Of a DNA stretch of 64,000 nt, positions 27,194 through 37,672 are shown piece by piece (position 1 is the first letter of the stretch; every line of letters begins with the position of its first letter). This DNA is from Rhodoferax sp. OV413 (lineage in GTDB: Bacteria > Pseudomonadota > Gammaproteobacteria > Burkholderiales > Burkholderiaceae_C): contig NZ_FNJA01000001.1 in the NCBI RefSeq assembly GCF_900104385.1, positions 1,276,386 to 1,340,385 of the forward strand, read 5' to 3'. Under the pieces are notes generated by a model. That model saw nothing but the letters and a program-made list of their open reading frames with translations, did not search any database and was not told the origin of the DNA. The position numbers and the translations under genes were made by a program.

Positions 27194-28323
27194 CCCCCCT
27201 CCCCCTCGCGGGCATCCGCGTCATCGAATTCACCCACATGGTGATGGGCCCGACCTGCGGCATGATCCTGGCCGACCTGGGCGCCGAGGTCATCAAGATC
27301 GAGCCCCCGGGCGGCGACAAGACCCGCAATCTGCCGGGCCTGGGCATAGGCTTCTTCCGCAGCTTCAACCGCAACAAGAAAAGCGTGGTGCTGGACATCA
27401 CCACGCCAGAGGGCCAGGCCACGGCCAAGGAGCTGGCGGCGCAATGCGATGTGGTGCTGGAGAACTTCCGCCCCGGCCTGATGAACAAGCTGGGCCTGAA
27501 CTACGCCAGCCTGTCGACCCTTAACCCGCGGCTGATCTATGCCTCGCACAAGGGCTTCTTGCCCGGCCCCTACGAGAACCGGCTGGCGCTGGACGAGGTG
27601 GTGCAGATGATGGGCGGCCTGTCGTACATGACCGGGCCCGAAGGCCGGCCGCTGCGCGCCGGCACCTCGGTCAACGACATCATGGGCGGCATGTTTGGCG
27701 CCATCGGCATCCTGGCCGCACTGCGCGAGCGCGACAGCACCGGCAAGGGCCAGGAGATACAGAGCGCCCTGTTCGAGAACTGCGTGTTCCTCAGCGCCCA
27801 GCACATGCAGCAGTTCCTGATGACCCAGGAGCCGCCGCCGCCCATGCCCTCACGCGTCTCGGCCTGGAGCGTCTACGACGTGTTCACCCTGGCCAACGGC
27901 GAGCAGCTGTTCATAGGCGCGGTCAGCGAAAAGCAATGGCTGACCCTGTGCGATGTGCTCGAACGCCCCGATCTGGCCCGCGAACCGGCCTTCCTGACCA
28001 ACGCCCAGCGCGTCGCCGTGCGCCCGGTCCTGCTGCAGCGGCTGGGCGAAATCTTGCAGCACCACGTTGCCGCCGAGCTGTCGCCCAAGCTGGAAGCGGC
28101 AGGCATTCCCTACGCGCCCATCATGCGGCCCGACCAGCTGGTCAACGACCCGCATCTCAAGGCCAGCGGCGGATTGGTACCTATGCAGACCGACGACGGC
28201 GGCAGCACCGAAGTGGTCTTGCTACCGCTGACCCTGGGTGGCCGCCGCCCCGGCGTGCGCATGCCGCTGGCGGCTATCGGCGAGCACACCAATGAAGTGC
28301 TGGGACAGCTACGCGGTCTATGA
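27190..28323 (+). CDS. CoA-transferase family III (CaiB/BaiF)
   Basis: 377 residues, full length. It starts PLAGIRVIEFTHMVMGPTCG and carries LGAEVIKIEPPGGD and GTSVNDIMGGMFGA, with the catalytic Asp that forms the acyl-CoA anhydride. It transfers CoA between organic acids. It is coupled to the HMGL gene (ATGA), suggesting that it activates the acid which the lyase then splits. Confidence 0.87.
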   Translation: MTPLPLAGIRVIEFTHMVMGPTCGMILADLGAEVIKIEPPGGDKTRNLPGLGIGFFRSFNRNKKSVVLDITTPEGQATAKELAAQCDVVLENFRPGLMNKLGLNYASLSTLNPRLIYASHKGFLPGPYENRLALDEVVQMMGGLSYMTGPEGRPLRAGTSVNDIMGGMFGAIGILAALRERDSTGKGQEIQSALFENCVFLSAQHMQQFLMTQEPPPPMPSRVSAWSVYDVFTLANGEQLFIGAVSEKQWLTLCDVLERPDLAREPAFLTNAQRVAVRPVLLQRLGEILQHHVAAELSPKLEAAGIPYAPIMRPDQLVNDPHLKASGGLVPMQTDDGGSTEVVLLPLTLGGRRPGVRMPLAAIGEHTNEVLGQLRGL

Positions 28324-28357
28324 GCACATAAAAACACATGACAAAGGAGACAAACCC

Positions 28358-29335
28358 ATGAACCCCACTCTGTCCCGCCGCGCCGCCCTGGCGCTGATCG
28401 CCTCGTCCTGCAGCCTGCCCACCTGGTCGCAAAGCGTGCCCGACAAGCCTTTGCGCGTGATTCTGCCCATAGGCGCAGGCTCGGGCGTGGATGCGATTGC
28501 ACGGGCCGCGGTGTCGGCCCTCACCAAGGCCCTTGGCGGCCAGGCGGTGGTGATCGAAAACCTACCGGGTGCCGGTGGCATCACGGGCGCATCGGCGCTG
28601 GCCAAGGCCGCGCCCGACGGCCTGACCATCGGCCTGGTATCCAACAACCATGTGATCAACCCCAGCGTGTTCAAGAAGCTGCCCTACGACACCCTGGGCG
28701 ACTTTACCCCCATCAGCGTGATGGGCTCAACGCCGTTCGTGCTGGTGGTGAACCCGGCCAAGGTGGCGGCCCACAACGTCAAGGAACTGGTGGCCCTGCT
28801 GAAAGCCAAGCCCGACGCCTACAACTACGCTTCCTCGGGCAATGGCACGGTGATCCACCTGGCTGGTGAGATGTTTGTCGACGAAGCCCAGGTGAAGATC
28901 CGCCACATCCCCTACAAGGGCACGGGCCCGATGGTGACCGACCTGATCGGCGGCCAGGTCGAGATGGGTGTTGTGGCCCTGCCCGCCGTACAGGCCCACC
29001 TGAAAAGCGGCGCGCTGCGGGCCATCGGCCTGTGCGGCAGCACGCGCACCCCGGCCGCCCCCGACATCCCGACGATTGCCGAGCAAGGCCTGCCCAACTA
29101 CAGCATAGAAGGCTGGTTTGCAGTGGTCGGCCCGGCCAAGCTGCCCGCCGACCAGGTCAAACGCATCCACGACGCCTTTGTGGCCGCCTACACCTCACCC
29201 GAGGTCAAGGAAGCCATGGCCAAGCAAGGCAATGTGATCAACCCCACGACACCCGAAGCCGCGGTCCAGTATTTCCGTACAGAGATGGCGCGCTATGCGG
29301 TGCTGGCCAAAAAATCTGGTATCACCCTGGACTGA
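28358..29335 (+). CDS. Tripartite tricarboxylate (Bug) periplasmic receptor
   Basis: 325 residues, TctC/Bug fold. The signal peptide has twin-arginine-like SRRAALALI and ends near SQS. Typical blocks are LPIGAGSGVDAIAR, NLPGAGGITGA and YASSGNGT. RBS AAGGAG lies 9 nt before the ATG. No TctA/TctB membrane genes are nearby, so this is an orphan receptor that presumably binds the acid processed by the two preceding enzymes. Confidence 0.88.
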   Translation: MNPTLSRRAALALIASSCSLPTWSQSVPDKPLRVILPIGAGSGVDAIARAAVSALTKALGGQAVVIENLPGAGGITGASALAKAAPDGLTIGLVSNNHVINPSVFKKLPYDTLGDFTPISVMGSTPFVLVVNPAKVAAHNVKELVALLKAKPDAYNYASSGNGTVIHLAGEMFVDEAQVKIRHIPYKGTGPMVTDLIGGQVEMGVVALPAVQAHLKSGALRAIGLCGSTRTPAAPDIPTIAEQGLPNYSIEGWFAVVGPAKLPADQVKRIHDAFVAAYTSPEVKEAMAKQGNVINPTTPEAAVQYFRTEMARYAVLAKKSGITLD

Positions 29336-29350
29336 ACTACAAGGACCACC

Positions 29351-29875
29351 ATGCCCATCTACAGCCTAGGCCCCCACATCCCCGACATTGCCGCCAGCGC
29401 CTTCGTGGCCGCGGAAGCCACCCTCGTCGGACAGGTCAGCCTGGGCGAGCACAGCAGCGTCTGGTTTGGCGCGGTGATCCGCGCCGACAACGAACCCATC
29501 CGCATAGGCGCATCCAGCAATGTGCAGGAAGGCGCGGTGCTGCACGCCGACCCCGGCTTCCCGCTGACCGTGGGCGAACGCGTCACCGTAGGCCACCAGG
29601 CCATGCTGCACGGCTGCACCATCGGCGATGGTGCGCTGATCGGCATCCAGGCCGTGGTACTGAATGGCGCCATCATCGGCCAGCACTGCCTGGTCGGCGC
29701 CGGCGCGGTGGTCACCGAGGGCAAGGTGTTCCCCGACCGCTCGCTGATTTTGGGTGCGCCGGCCAAGGTGGTGCGCACGCTGAGCGACGAAGACGTGGCG
29801 AATCTGGAACGCGGTGCCGCCGGTTACGTGCAGCGCGCGGCCACATTCCGCACCGAGCTGAAACGCCTTGCCTAG
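29351..29875 (+). CDS. Gamma-class carbonic anhydrase family protein
   Basis: 174 residues, left-handed beta-helix of hexapeptide repeats. Metal-binding histidines are visible in LHADPG, GHQAML and LHGCT. It is close to YrdA/PaaY-like proteins, whose carbonic anhydrase activity varies. It is the last gene of the LysR-controlled cluster, 15 bp after the Bug gene. Confidence 0.87.
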   Translation: MPIYSLGPHIPDIAASAFVAAEATLVGQVSLGEHSSVWFGAVIRADNEPIRIGASSNVQEGAVLHADPGFPLTVGERVTVGHQAMLHGCTIGDGALIGIQAVVLNGAIIGQHCLVGAGAVVTEGKVFPDRSLILGAPAKVVRTLSDEDVANLERGAAGYVQRAATFRTELKRLA

Positions 29876-29984
29876 CCAGCGCTGAAAACCTGCGCAGATA
29901 CAAAAATCAGCGCAGCAAGTTGCATTAAAACTGCGCACGCTTTGCGAAATGATTGCGCCATCTATTTCTTCAAGGACACACACC

Positions 29985-31061
29985 GTGGCAGACCTATTCG
30001 ACAACCCCATGGGCCTGATGGGCTTTGAATTCGTGGAATTCGCATCGCCCACCCCCGGCGTGCTGGAACCGGTGTTCGAACGCATGGGCTTCACCTTGGT
30101 GGCCAAGCACCGCTCCAAGGACGTGGTGCTGTACCGCCAGGGCGAGATCAACTTCATCGTCAACCGCGAACCCAAGAGCGTGGCTGGCTACTTTGCCGCC
30201 GAGCACGGCCCCAGCGCCTGCGGCATGGCCTTTCGGGTCAAGGATTCGCACCATGCCTACAAACGTGCGCTGGAACTCGGTGCCCAGCCGATCGAGCTCA
30301 ACCCCGGCCCGATGGAGCTGAACCTGCCGGCCATCAAAGGCATAGGCGGCGCGCCGCTGTACCTGATCGACCGGTTTGAGGACGGCAAATCCATCTACGA
30401 CATCGACTTCGACTTCATCGACGGCGTGGACCGGCATCCCGTAGGCCATGGCCTGCAGCTGATCGACCATCTGACGCACAACGTCTACCGCGGCCGCATG
30501 GCTTTCTGGGCCGGCTTCTACGAGCGCCTGTTCAACTTCCGCGAGATCCGCTTCTTCGATATCAAGGGCGAATACACCGGCCTGACCTCCAAGGCGCTGA
30601 CCGCACCGGACGGCAAGATCCGCATCCCGCTGAACGAGGAGTCGCGCCAGGGCGGCGGCCAGATCGAAGAGTATTTGATGAAGTTCAACGGCGAAGGCAT
30701 ACAGCACATCGCCTTGATCTGCGACGACTTGCTGGGCACGGTGGACAAACTGGCCCTGGCCGGCGTGCCGCTGATGACAGCCCCCAACGAGGTGTACTAC
30801 GAGATGCTCGACGGCCGCCTGCCCGGCCATGGCCAGCCGGTGGCCGAACTGCAGACCCGCGGCATCCTGATGGACGGCTCCACGGAGGGCGGCACGCCAC
30901 GCCTGCTGTTGCAAATCTTCTCGCAAACCCAGCTGGGCCCGGTGTTCTTCGAGTTCATCCAGCGCAAAGGCGACGAAGGCTTTGGCGAAGGCAACTTCAA
31001 GGCGCTGTTCGAATCCATCGAGCGCGACCAGGTGCAACGCGGCGTACTGCAAACCGCTTGA
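29985..31061 (+). CDS. hppD: 4-hydroxyphenylpyruvate dioxygenase
   Basis: 358 residues from the GTG at 29985, which has AAGGA 8 nt upstream and gives the conserved start [18 protein letters not shown]; the ATG at 29949 would add 12 residues with no RBS. It is a two-domain vicinal-oxygen-chelate fold. Metal ligands are seen in [20 protein letters not shown] and FFEFIQRKG. It converts 4-hydroxyphenylpyruvate to homogentisate, feeding hmgA downstream. Confidence 0.95.
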   Translation: MADLFDNPMGLMGFEFVEFASPTPGVLEPVFERMGFTLVAKHRSKDVVLYRQGEINFIVNREPKSVAGYFAAEHGPSACGMAFRVKDSHHAYKRALELGAQPIELNPGPMELNLPAIKGIGGAPLYLIDRFEDGKSIYDIDFDFIDGVDRHPVGHGLQLIDHLTHNVYRGRMAFWAGFYERLFNFREIRFFDIKGEYTGLTSKALTAPDGKIRIPLNEESRQGGGQIEEYLMKFNGEGIQHIALICDDLLGTVDKLALAGVPLMTAPNEVYYEMLDGRLPGHGQPVAELQTRGILMDGSTEGGTPRLLLQIFSQTQLGPVFFEFIQRKGDEGFGEGNFKALFESIERDQVQRGVLQTA

Positions 31062-31098
31062 GCCCTGCGGTGGTAGCCGGTTTTTTTAAGCCAAACAA

Positions 31099-31146
31099 GC
31101 CTCTAGCGCAAACAAAACCTGCGCTGGTAGCTATTAAAAAAGTAGC
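31099..31146 (+). repeat. Two-hairpin dispersed repeat, copy E
   Basis: GCCTCTAGCGCA-N9-TGCGCTGGTA is followed by GCTAT-TAAAAAA-GTAGC. It lies between the convergent hppD and iclR genes, 38 bp after the hppD stop. Confidence 0.8.
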
Positions 31147-31152
31147 GCCTTA

Positions 31153-31986
31153 CTACGCTGCCACATAGCCCAGCCGCCGCGATATGTCGGCGGCGGCTTG
31201 GCGCACTGCCACGGCCATCGTCGAATCCCAGTCCGCGTCAAAATTATCCGCATGGCCCAGCGCTGTGATCACCAGGGCTACATGGCCCTCGTGGTCAAAA
31301 GCCGCCGCGCCAAAGGCGTTCACACTGGGCACCGGCCGGCCCAGCGCACGGGTCACGCCATGCGCTTGCACCTCCTCGCTGGCCGAGCGCAGCTCCCGGT
31401 CCAGATGCTGGGCACCCAGCAGGTCCGCCGGGCTGAACTGCCCCATCGGCCCGGCCAGGGCTTCTTCCAGGATTTTCCGCGGCAATGCGGCTGCGAATGC
31501 GCGGCCGGTGGCCGTGCCCAGCACCGACATCACGGTGCCGGCCCGCATGTTCACATGCAGCGGCTGGCGCGCTTCGATCATGCGCACCACGGTCGGCCCC
31601 ATATTGCCCCACAGGGCAATGATCACGCTTTGGTCAGTGCTGGCGGCCAGCCGCTCGGCCACCGGCACCGCCACCTTGATCGGGTCCAGCTGGTGCAGGC
31701 AGGTCAGCCCCAGCTGCAGCGCGGCCGGCCCCAGCGCGTAGCGGCCGGTGCCCAGGTCTTGCTCGATCAAGCCCAGCTTGCCAAAGCTGACCAGGTAGGG
31801 ATGCGCCCGTGCGGCCGGCAGGCCGGCCCCGGCAGCCAAGTCTTTCAAGGTCATCGCACTGGGATGCGCCGCCAGCGTCAACAGCAGGCGTCCACCCACC
31901 TCGACCGACTGCACAGCGCGCTGGGCCTTGGCGTCGGGTAGGTCCGCGGTGGTATCTGCAGGAGGTTTGGAAAGCGGTTTTTTCAT
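31153..31986 (-). CDS. IclR-family transcriptional regulator
   Basis: 277 residues. An N-terminal winged helix (about 25-85, LKDLAAGAGLPAARAHPYL) is followed by an IclR effector domain (about 100-270). It sits between hppD and the hmgA genes and is divergent from the Bug receptor gene. It therefore probably controls homogentisate degradation, like HmgR of Pseudomonas, which is also IclR-type. Confidence 0.88.
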   Translation of the reverse strand: MKKPLSKPPADTTADLPDAKAQRAVQSVEVGGRLLLTLAAHPSAMTLKDLAAGAGLPAARAHPYLVSFGKLGLIEQDLGTGRYALGPAALQLGLTCLHQLDPIKVAVPVAERLAASTDQSVIIALWGNMGPTVVRMIEARQPLHVNMRAGTVMSVLGTATGRAFAAALPRKILEEALAGPMGQFSPADLLGAQHLDRELRSASEEVQAHGVTRALGRPVPSVNAFGAAAFDHEGHVALVITALGHADNFDADWDSTMAVAVRQAAADISRRLGYVAA

Positions 31987-32067
31987 GCGTTGCTAAGAAA
32001 ACAAAGTGTGTGGCTGGGCGGCATTGTGATTGGATTTTGCAACGCCCCTATGCCGATACGCAAATGA

Positions 32068-32119
32068 CAAATGCATTTGACAAAGACAAATTTAAAAATA
32101 AAATTGCAAACTGATTTGC
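32068..32119. promoter_or_regulatory. Candidate IclR operators
   Basis: There are two inverted repeats: the perfect 12-bp palindrome CAAATGCATTTG (32068-32079) and GCAAA-CTGA-TTTGC (32106-32119). Both lie in the AT-rich divergent interval between iclR and the bug-hmgA-fahA-maiA genes. Confidence 0.5.
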
Positions 32120-32150
32120 TCTAAGCAAACTTTCAATCATTGGAGACACC

Positions 32151-33131
32151 ATGGCAAGCCTTTCCTTCGTATCCCGCGCCAGCCGCGCACTGGGCGCAGC
32201 AGCGCTGACTTTATGCACCCTGGGCGCTCTGGCACAGGACGGCAAACCCGTCGAATGGGTGCTCGGCTACGCGCCCGGAGGCGGCTCCGACGTGCTGGCC
32301 CGCTCACTGGCCGAAAGCATGGGCAAAAGCCTGGGCCAGCCGATCATCATCGTCAACAAACCCGGTGCCGCTACCAATATCGCAGCAGACTACGCAGCCA
32401 AGGCGCGCGATACCGAGCACACCATCCTCACAGCCGACTTCGCCACCCTGGCCGCCAACCCGGCCCTGTTCTCCAAACTGAGCTACAACGCCGAACGCGA
32501 CTTCGCACCCATCGGGCTGCTGGGCCGCTTCCCCATGATCCTGGTGGTCGCGCCCAATGTGCCGGCCAAGAACTGGAAGGAGTTCCTGGCCTGGGCGCAG
32601 TCCCATGCCGAAGGCACCAACTACGCATCGGCCGGCATGGGCAGCCCGCACCATCTGGCGGTGGAGATGCTGGGCGACGCGGCCAAGCTCAAACTGACCC
32701 ATGTGGCCTACCGCGGCGCAGCGCCTGCGGTGCAGGACGTGATCGGCGGCCAAGTGCCGTTCATGTTCATCGACTCGGCCGTCGGCTATCCGTTCATCGC
32801 CGCGGGCAAACTCAAGGCGATTGGCGTGGCCAGCCCCACACGCATCAAGACCATGGCCGAGATCCCTACCCTGGCCGAGCAAGGTCTGCCCAAGTTCGAG
32901 GCCTGGGCTTGGCAAGGCTTGGTAGCACCGGTGGCGGCTAAACCCGAGACCGTCGCCCGCTACAGCCGCGCACTGCAAGAGGCCCTGGCCAGTACGGCGA
33001 TCAAGGCCCGCTTCCAGGCGCTGGGCGTCGAAGCCACCCCTGGCACACCGGGCCAGATGACCGCCTATGTGACAGCAGAACGCGAACGCTGGGGCCGCCT
33101 GATCCGCGCCAACAGCATCAAACTGGACTAA
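32151..33131 (+). CDS. Second Bug-type periplasmic receptor
   Basis: 326 residues. The signal peptide ends near ALA-Q (25/26). Bug blocks are YAPGGGSDVLARSLAE, NKPGAATNIAAD and YASAGMGSPHHLAVEML. It is the first gene of the homogentisate operon (10 bp before hmgA). No membrane partners are present. It may bind an aromatic or carboxylic acid linked to the pathway, or act in sensing. Confidence 0.87.
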   Translation: MASLSFVSRASRALGAAALTLCTLGALAQDGKPVEWVLGYAPGGGSDVLARSLAESMGKSLGQPIIIVNKPGAATNIAADYAAKARDTEHTILTADFATLAANPALFSKLSYNAERDFAPIGLLGRFPMILVVAPNVPAKNWKEFLAWAQSHAEGTNYASAGMGSPHHLAVEMLGDAAKLKLTHVAYRGAAPAVQDVIGGQVPFMFIDSAVGYPFIAAGKLKAIGVASPTRIKTMAEIPTLAEQGLPKFEAWAWQGLVAPVAAKPETVARYSRALQEALASTAIKARFQALGVEATPGTPGQMTAYVTAERERWGRLIRANSIKLD

Positions 33132-33140
33132 GGAACCCTG

Positions 33141-34436
33141 ATGGAAACCGCTTTGCAGTACCAAGCCGGCTTCGGCAACAGCTTCGCCACCGAAGCCCTG
33201 GCCGGAGCCCTGCCGGTGGGCCGCAACTCGCCCCAGCGCTGCGCCTACGGCCTGTATGCCGAGCAGCTGACAGGCTCGGCATTTACCGCGCCGCGCGCCG
33301 AGAACCGCCGCTCCTGGCTGTACCGCATCCGCCCCTCGGCCATGCACACGCCGTTCCAGCCCCTGGCGGCCGCCGCCATGCGCAGCGACTTCGGCCCCAC
33401 CCCACCGAACCAGCTGCGCTGGAACCCGCTGCCCGTGCTGCAGCAGCCTACCGACTTTGTCGACGGCCTGGTCTGCATGGCGGGCAATGGCGACCCGCAT
33501 GCGCAGACCGGCAGCGCCATCTACCTGTATGCGGCCAACCGCTCCATGCAGCAACGGGTGTTCTACAGCGCCGACGGCGAGCTGCTGGTCGTGCTGCAGC
33601 AGGGCCGGCAGCGCTTCGTTACCGAACTCGGCGTGATCGAGGCCGAGCCGCAGGAAATCGTGGTGATTCCACGCGGCGTGCGTTTCAAAGTGGAGCTGCT
33701 GGACGCCGAGGCGCGTGGCTACATTTGCGAGAACTTTGGCGCCAACTTCCGCCTGCCGGACCTGGGCCCGATAGGCTCGAACGGCCTGGCGAATGCACGC
33801 GACTTTCTGACGCCGGTGGCCGCCTATGAAGACGTGGACCGCCCGCACGAACTGGTCGCCAAATTCATGGGCCAGCTATGGGCCGCGCAGATGGCGCATT
33901 CGCCGCTGGACGTGGTGGCCTGGCACGGCAATTACGCGCCCTACAAGTACGACCTGCGGCGCTTCAACGCCATAGGCTCGATCAGCTACGACCACCCGGA
34001 CCCATCGATCTTTCTGGTGCTGCATTCGGCCAGTGACACGCCGGGCGTCAGCAATATCGACTTCGTGATCTTTCCACCGCGCATCCTGGCGATGCAGGAC
34101 ACCTTCCGCCCGCCCTGGTTCCACCGCAACATTGCCAGCGAATTCATGGGCCTGGTGCACGGCGCCTACGACGCCAAGGCCGATGGCTTTGTGCCCGGCG
34201 GCAGCAGCCTGCACAACTGCATGACCGGCCACGGCCCGGATGCCGAGACCTTCGAGAAAGCCAGCACCGCCGACATCTCCCAGCCGCACGTGATCACCGA
34301 CACCATGGCCTTCATGTTCGAGACCCGTTGCGTGCTGCGCCCCACCCTGCAAGCCCTGGCCTCGCCGTCGCTGCAAACCGACTACCACCAATGCTGGCAA
34401 GGCCTGCAAAAACACTTTCACCCGGAACAGCTATGA
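33141..34436 (+). CDS. hmgA: Homogentisate 1,2-dioxygenase
   Basis: 431 residues, the usual length. It starts [16 protein letters not shown], the HGO hallmark. A cupin core with Fe ligands is present in the second half ([17 protein letters not shown] and [12 protein letters not shown]). It opens the homogentisate ring to maleylacetoacetate. The TGA overlaps the fahA ATG. Confidence 0.96.
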   Translation: METALQYQAGFGNSFATEALAGALPVGRNSPQRCAYGLYAEQLTGSAFTAPRAENRRSWLYRIRPSAMHTPFQPLAAAAMRSDFGPTPPNQLRWNPLPVLQQPTDFVDGLVCMAGNGDPHAQTGSAIYLYAANRSMQQRVFYSADGELLVVLQQGRQRFVTELGVIEAEPQEIVVIPRGVRFKVELLDAEARGYICENFGANFRLPDLGPIGSNGLANARDFLTPVAAYEDVDRPHELVAKFMGQLWAAQMAHSPLDVVAWHGNYAPYKYDLRRFNAIGSISYDHPDPSIFLVLHSASDTPGVSNIDFVIFPPRILAMQDTFRPPWFHRNIASEFMGLVHGAYDAKADGFVPGGSSLHNCMTGHGPDAETFEKASTADISQPHVITDTMAFMFETRCVLRPTLQALASPSLQTDYHQCWQGLQKHFHPEQL

Positions 34437-35707
34437 CGACCATCGACGCCACCCACGCCCCCACCTTGCAAAGCTGGGTCGCCTCCGCCAACGACCCGGC
34501 CAGCGACTTCCCACTGCAAAACCTGCCCTTCGGCCGCTTCCGGCTGGAGGAAGACGCCGACTGGCGCATAGGCGTGGCCATCGGCGACCAGGTGCTGGAC
34601 CTGCGCGCCGCCGGCCTGATCGACAGCCACGACATGAACCGGCTGATGCGCCTGCTGCCCGAAGCCCGGCGCAGCCTGCGCCATGCCATGGTCGAGGGTT
34701 TGCGCGAAGGCAGCCCACAGCAGGCCAAGTTCCAGGCTGCGCTGCATGCCCAGGCCAATGTCGAGCTGGGCCTGCCTTGCGAGATCGGCGACTACACCGA
34801 CTTCTACACCAGCATCCACCACGCCACCACCATCGGCAAGCAGCTGCGCCCCGACAACCCGCTGTTGCCCAACTACAAATGGGTGCCCATCGGCTACCAC
34901 GGCCGGGCCTCCAGCATCCAGCCCAGCGGCACCAGCTTCCACCGACCGAACGGCCAGACCAAGGCGCCCGACCAGGACGTGCCCAGCTTCGGCCCGTGCC
35001 GCCGGCTCGACTACGAGCTGGAACTCGGCCTGGTGGTGGGCCGCCCGAATCCGCTGGGCCAGCCGATCGCCATGGCCCAGGCCGAAGACCATGTGTTCGG
35101 CGTCGCCCTGTTCAACGACTGGAGCGCGCGCGATGTGCAGGGCTGGGAATACCAGCCGCTGGGCCCGTTCCTGTCGAAGAACTTCGCCAGCACGCTGTCG
35201 CCCTGGGTGGTGACGATGGATGCGCTGGCCCCGTTCCGCGCGCCGTTCAGCCGGCCCGAGGGCGATCCAGAACCCTTGAATTACCTGGTATCGCCCGCCA
35301 ATACTGCGCAGGGTGCTATCGATATTGAACTGGAGGTGTGGCTGCAGACGGCACAGATGCGGGCTGCCGGCCATGCGGGCGACAAGCTGTCGCAGTCCAA
35401 CTACCGCGACGCCTACTGGACCGTGGCCCAGCTGGTCGCACACCACACGGTGAACGGCTGCAATCTGCGCGCCGGTGATCTGTTTGGTACCGGCACGCTG
35501 TCGGGCCCCAAGCCCGAGCAAGGTGGTTCGCTGATGGAACTCAGCACCGGCGGTAAAAAGCCCTTCACGCTGAGCAGCGGCGAAACCCGCACCTACCTGG
35601 AAGACGGCGACACGGTGATCCTGCGCGGCTACTGCGTGCGCGAAGGCTTCCGGCGCATCGGCTTTGGCGAATGCCGGGGCACGGTGCTGCCGGCGGTGCA
35701 GATCTGA
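34433..35707 (+). CDS. fahA: Fumarylacetoacetase
   Basis: 424 residues. An N-terminal SH3-like domain (about 1-120) precedes the FAH catalytic domain: [44 protein letters not shown] and NDWSARD. It hydrolyses fumarylacetoacetate to fumarate and acetoacetate. It is coupled to hmgA by ATGA and 7 bp before maiA. Confidence 0.96.
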   Translation: MTTIDATHAPTLQSWVASANDPASDFPLQNLPFGRFRLEEDADWRIGVAIGDQVLDLRAAGLIDSHDMNRLMRLLPEARRSLRHAMVEGLREGSPQQAKFQAALHAQANVELGLPCEIGDYTDFYTSIHHATTIGKQLRPDNPLLPNYKWVPIGYHGRASSIQPSGTSFHRPNGQTKAPDQDVPSFGPCRRLDYELELGLVVGRPNPLGQPIAMAQAEDHVFGVALFNDWSARDVQGWEYQPLGPFLSKNFASTLSPWVVTMDALAPFRAPFSRPEGDPEPLNYLVSPANTAQGAIDIELEVWLQTAQMRAAGHAGDKLSQSNYRDAYWTVAQLVAHHTVNGCNLRAGDLFGTGTLSGPKPEQGGSLMELSTGGKKPFTLSSGETRTYLEDGDTVILRGYCVREGFRRIGFGECRGTVLPAVQI

Positions 35708-35714
35708 GGCTGCC

Positions 35715-36356
35715 ATGCTGGTCCTGCACACCTACTTCCGCAGCTCGGCGTCCTACCGGGTGCGGATTGCGCTGGAGCTAAAAGGCCTGGCCTACCAGTC
35801 CGTGCCGGTACACATGCTGCGCGACGGGGGTGAGCAACACGCGCCCGCCTTTGCCGCGCTGAACCCGGCCGAGCTGGTGCCGGTGCTGGTTGATGGCGAT
35901 GTCACCCTGAGCCAGTCGCTACCCATCATCGAGTACCTGGACGAGCTGCATCCGACACCGCCGCTGCTGCCGGCCGATGCGGCTGGCCGGGCCCGGGTGC
36001 GGGCCATCGCCCAGGCCATCGCCTGCGAAATCCATCCGCTGAACAATCTGCGCGTCATGCAGTACCTGGAGACCACGCTGGGGGTGGCGGTCGAGGCCAG
36101 GCGCACCTGGTACGCGCACTGGATCGCACTGGGCTTCAAGACGGTGGAGGCGATGCTGCAGCAGAGCAGTGGCGTGTACTGCCATGGCGATACGCCGACC
36201 CTGGCCGATTGCTGCCTGGTGCCACAGCTGTACAACGCCGAGCGCTTCCACGTGGCGCTGGATGCGTATCCGCTGGTGCGGCGTATAGGAGAGGCCTGCC
36301 GGCAGCTGCCGACCTTTCAACGCGCTGCACCGGAGGTGCAGGCCGACGCGGCTTAG
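35715..36356 (+). CDS. maiA: Maleylacetoacetate isomerase (zeta-class GST)
   Basis: 213 residues. The zeta-class GST signature [15 protein letters not shown] is at about 10-24 (family SSCSxRVRIAL). A thioredoxin-like domain to about 80 is followed by the helical domain. It isomerises maleylacetoacetate to fumarylacetoacetate with glutathione. In biochemical order it acts between HmgA and FahA, but it is encoded last. Its stop shares bases with the stop of the convergent MFS gene. Confidence 0.93.
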   Translation: MLVLHTYFRSSASYRVRIALELKGLAYQSVPVHMLRDGGEQHAPAFAALNPAELVPVLVDGDVTLSQSLPIIEYLDELHPTPPLLPADAAGRARVRAIAQAIACEIHPLNNLRVMQYLETTLGVAVEARRTWYAHWIALGFKTVEAMLQQSSGVYCHGDTPTLADCCLVPQLYNAERFHVALDAYPLVRRIGEACRQLPTFQRAAPEVQADAA

Positions 36357-37594
36357 GCCGTGGCGAGCGCCGTGCGGCGCACCTTGCGCACATTGAAGGC
36401 GCTGGCGATCAGCACCGCCTGCACCAGGGCCAGGCCGACCAGCACACCCGCGTACTGGTGGTGGTCCATCAAGGTACCGAACACCAGGGGCGACAGCGCC
36501 TGGCCGATGTCCAGCCCCGAATACACCACGCCGTAGACGCGGCCGGTGGAATTGGCCGGTGTGGCGCGCTTGACGATCAGGTCACGCGACGGGCCACCGG
36601 TGCCGGCCGAAAAACCCATCAGGCCGAAGAACACCGGCACCGCCCAGGCTGGCACATCGGCCAGCGCCAGCACCAGGGCCAGCGACGCCGCCACGCCAAA
36701 ACCTATGCCGACGATACGTTCGCAACGCGTCGGGTCCGACGCCAGAAAGCCGCCCAGCACCATGCCACCCGAGCTGCAGACCATGTAGATGGTCAGGCAC
36801 ATGGCCACCATGGCCAGGGGCACGTTGTGCAGCTGGCGCGCGGCCTCGGGCGCAAAGGCCTGCACCACGCTCAGGGCAATGGCGTAGAAAAAGAAGAAGC
36901 CAAAGCACATCCATACCGCCGGGATGCGCATGAAGCCGAAGCTGCCGCCCTCCATCACCGGGGCGCCGGCTTTGGCCACCGGCATGGCGGGCAAGGCCAG
37001 CTTGTCGCGGTTGATCCACAGCACCGCCAGCACCGCAAACGCCAAGGTGCCGGCCGAGGCCAGCGCGGTGCGCCAGGAGAACGCCAGGGCAATTGGCACC
37101 AGCATGGCCGGCGCCAGCGCCCAGCCCAGGCTGCCGGTGATGCCGTGCACGCTGTACGCATGGCCCAAGCGCGGTGCGCTGATCTTGCGGTTCAGCAAGG
37201 TGTAGTCCACCGGGTGGAACACGCCGTTGCCAATGCCCGCCACCACCGAGAACGCCGCCAGCATCGCGTAGCTATGGCTAGCCGAAAAGCCAAACGCCGC
37301 CAAGCCCAGCAGCGCCAGGCCGCCGAACAGGATGGGCCGCGGGCCGAACTTGTCGACCACAAAGCCCGAGGCCATCTGCACCGCGCAGGAGACCACGAAG
37401 AAGATCGACATCAGAAAGCCGAGTTCGGCGTAGCTGGCGTTGAAGTCGTCCTTCAGCCAGGGGAACAGTGGCGCCAGCAGCAGCTGGCTGAAATGGCTGA
37501 TCATGTGTGCGCCGCCGACCAGGCCGATCACGCCGGCCTCCTGGCGCAGGCTGACGGGATTGGCAGTGGGGAGAGGGATGCTTGATGTGCTCAT
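36353..37594 (-). CDS. Major facilitator superfamily transporter
   Basis: 413 residues with 12 predicted helices. The loop-2/3 motif DKFGPRP (about 72-78) is the MFS signature. ATG 37594 gives [12 protein letters not shown]; an upstream in-frame start adds nine residues. The divergent AraC gene is 78 bp away, suggesting that it regulates this transporter. The substrate is unknown. Confidence 0.86.
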   Translation of the reverse strand: MSTSSIPLPTANPVSLRQEAGVIGLVGGAHMISHFSQLLLAPLFPWLKDDFNASYAELGFLMSIFFVVSCAVQMASGFVVDKFGPRPILFGGLALLGLAAFGFSASHSYAMLAAFSVVAGIGNGVFHPVDYTLLNRKISAPRLGHAYSVHGITGSLGWALAPAMLVPIALAFSWRTALASAGTLAFAVLAVLWINRDKLALPAMPVAKAGAPVMEGGSFGFMRIPAVWMCFGFFFFYAIALSVVQAFAPEAARQLHNVPLAMVAMCLTIYMVCSSGGMVLGGFLASDPTRCERIVGIGFGVAASLALVLALADVPAWAVPVFFGLMGFSAGTGGPSRDLIVKRATPANSTGRVYGVVYSGLDIGQALSPLVFGTLMDHHQYAGVLVGLALVQAVLIASAFNVRKVRRTALATA

Positions 37595-37672
37595 GCAGCT
37601 ATCGTAGTATCGGCCTGCCATTTCCGGAATACGGCAAAAAGACAGTTTTCAGCGAATTTCAGCCAAACCAGC

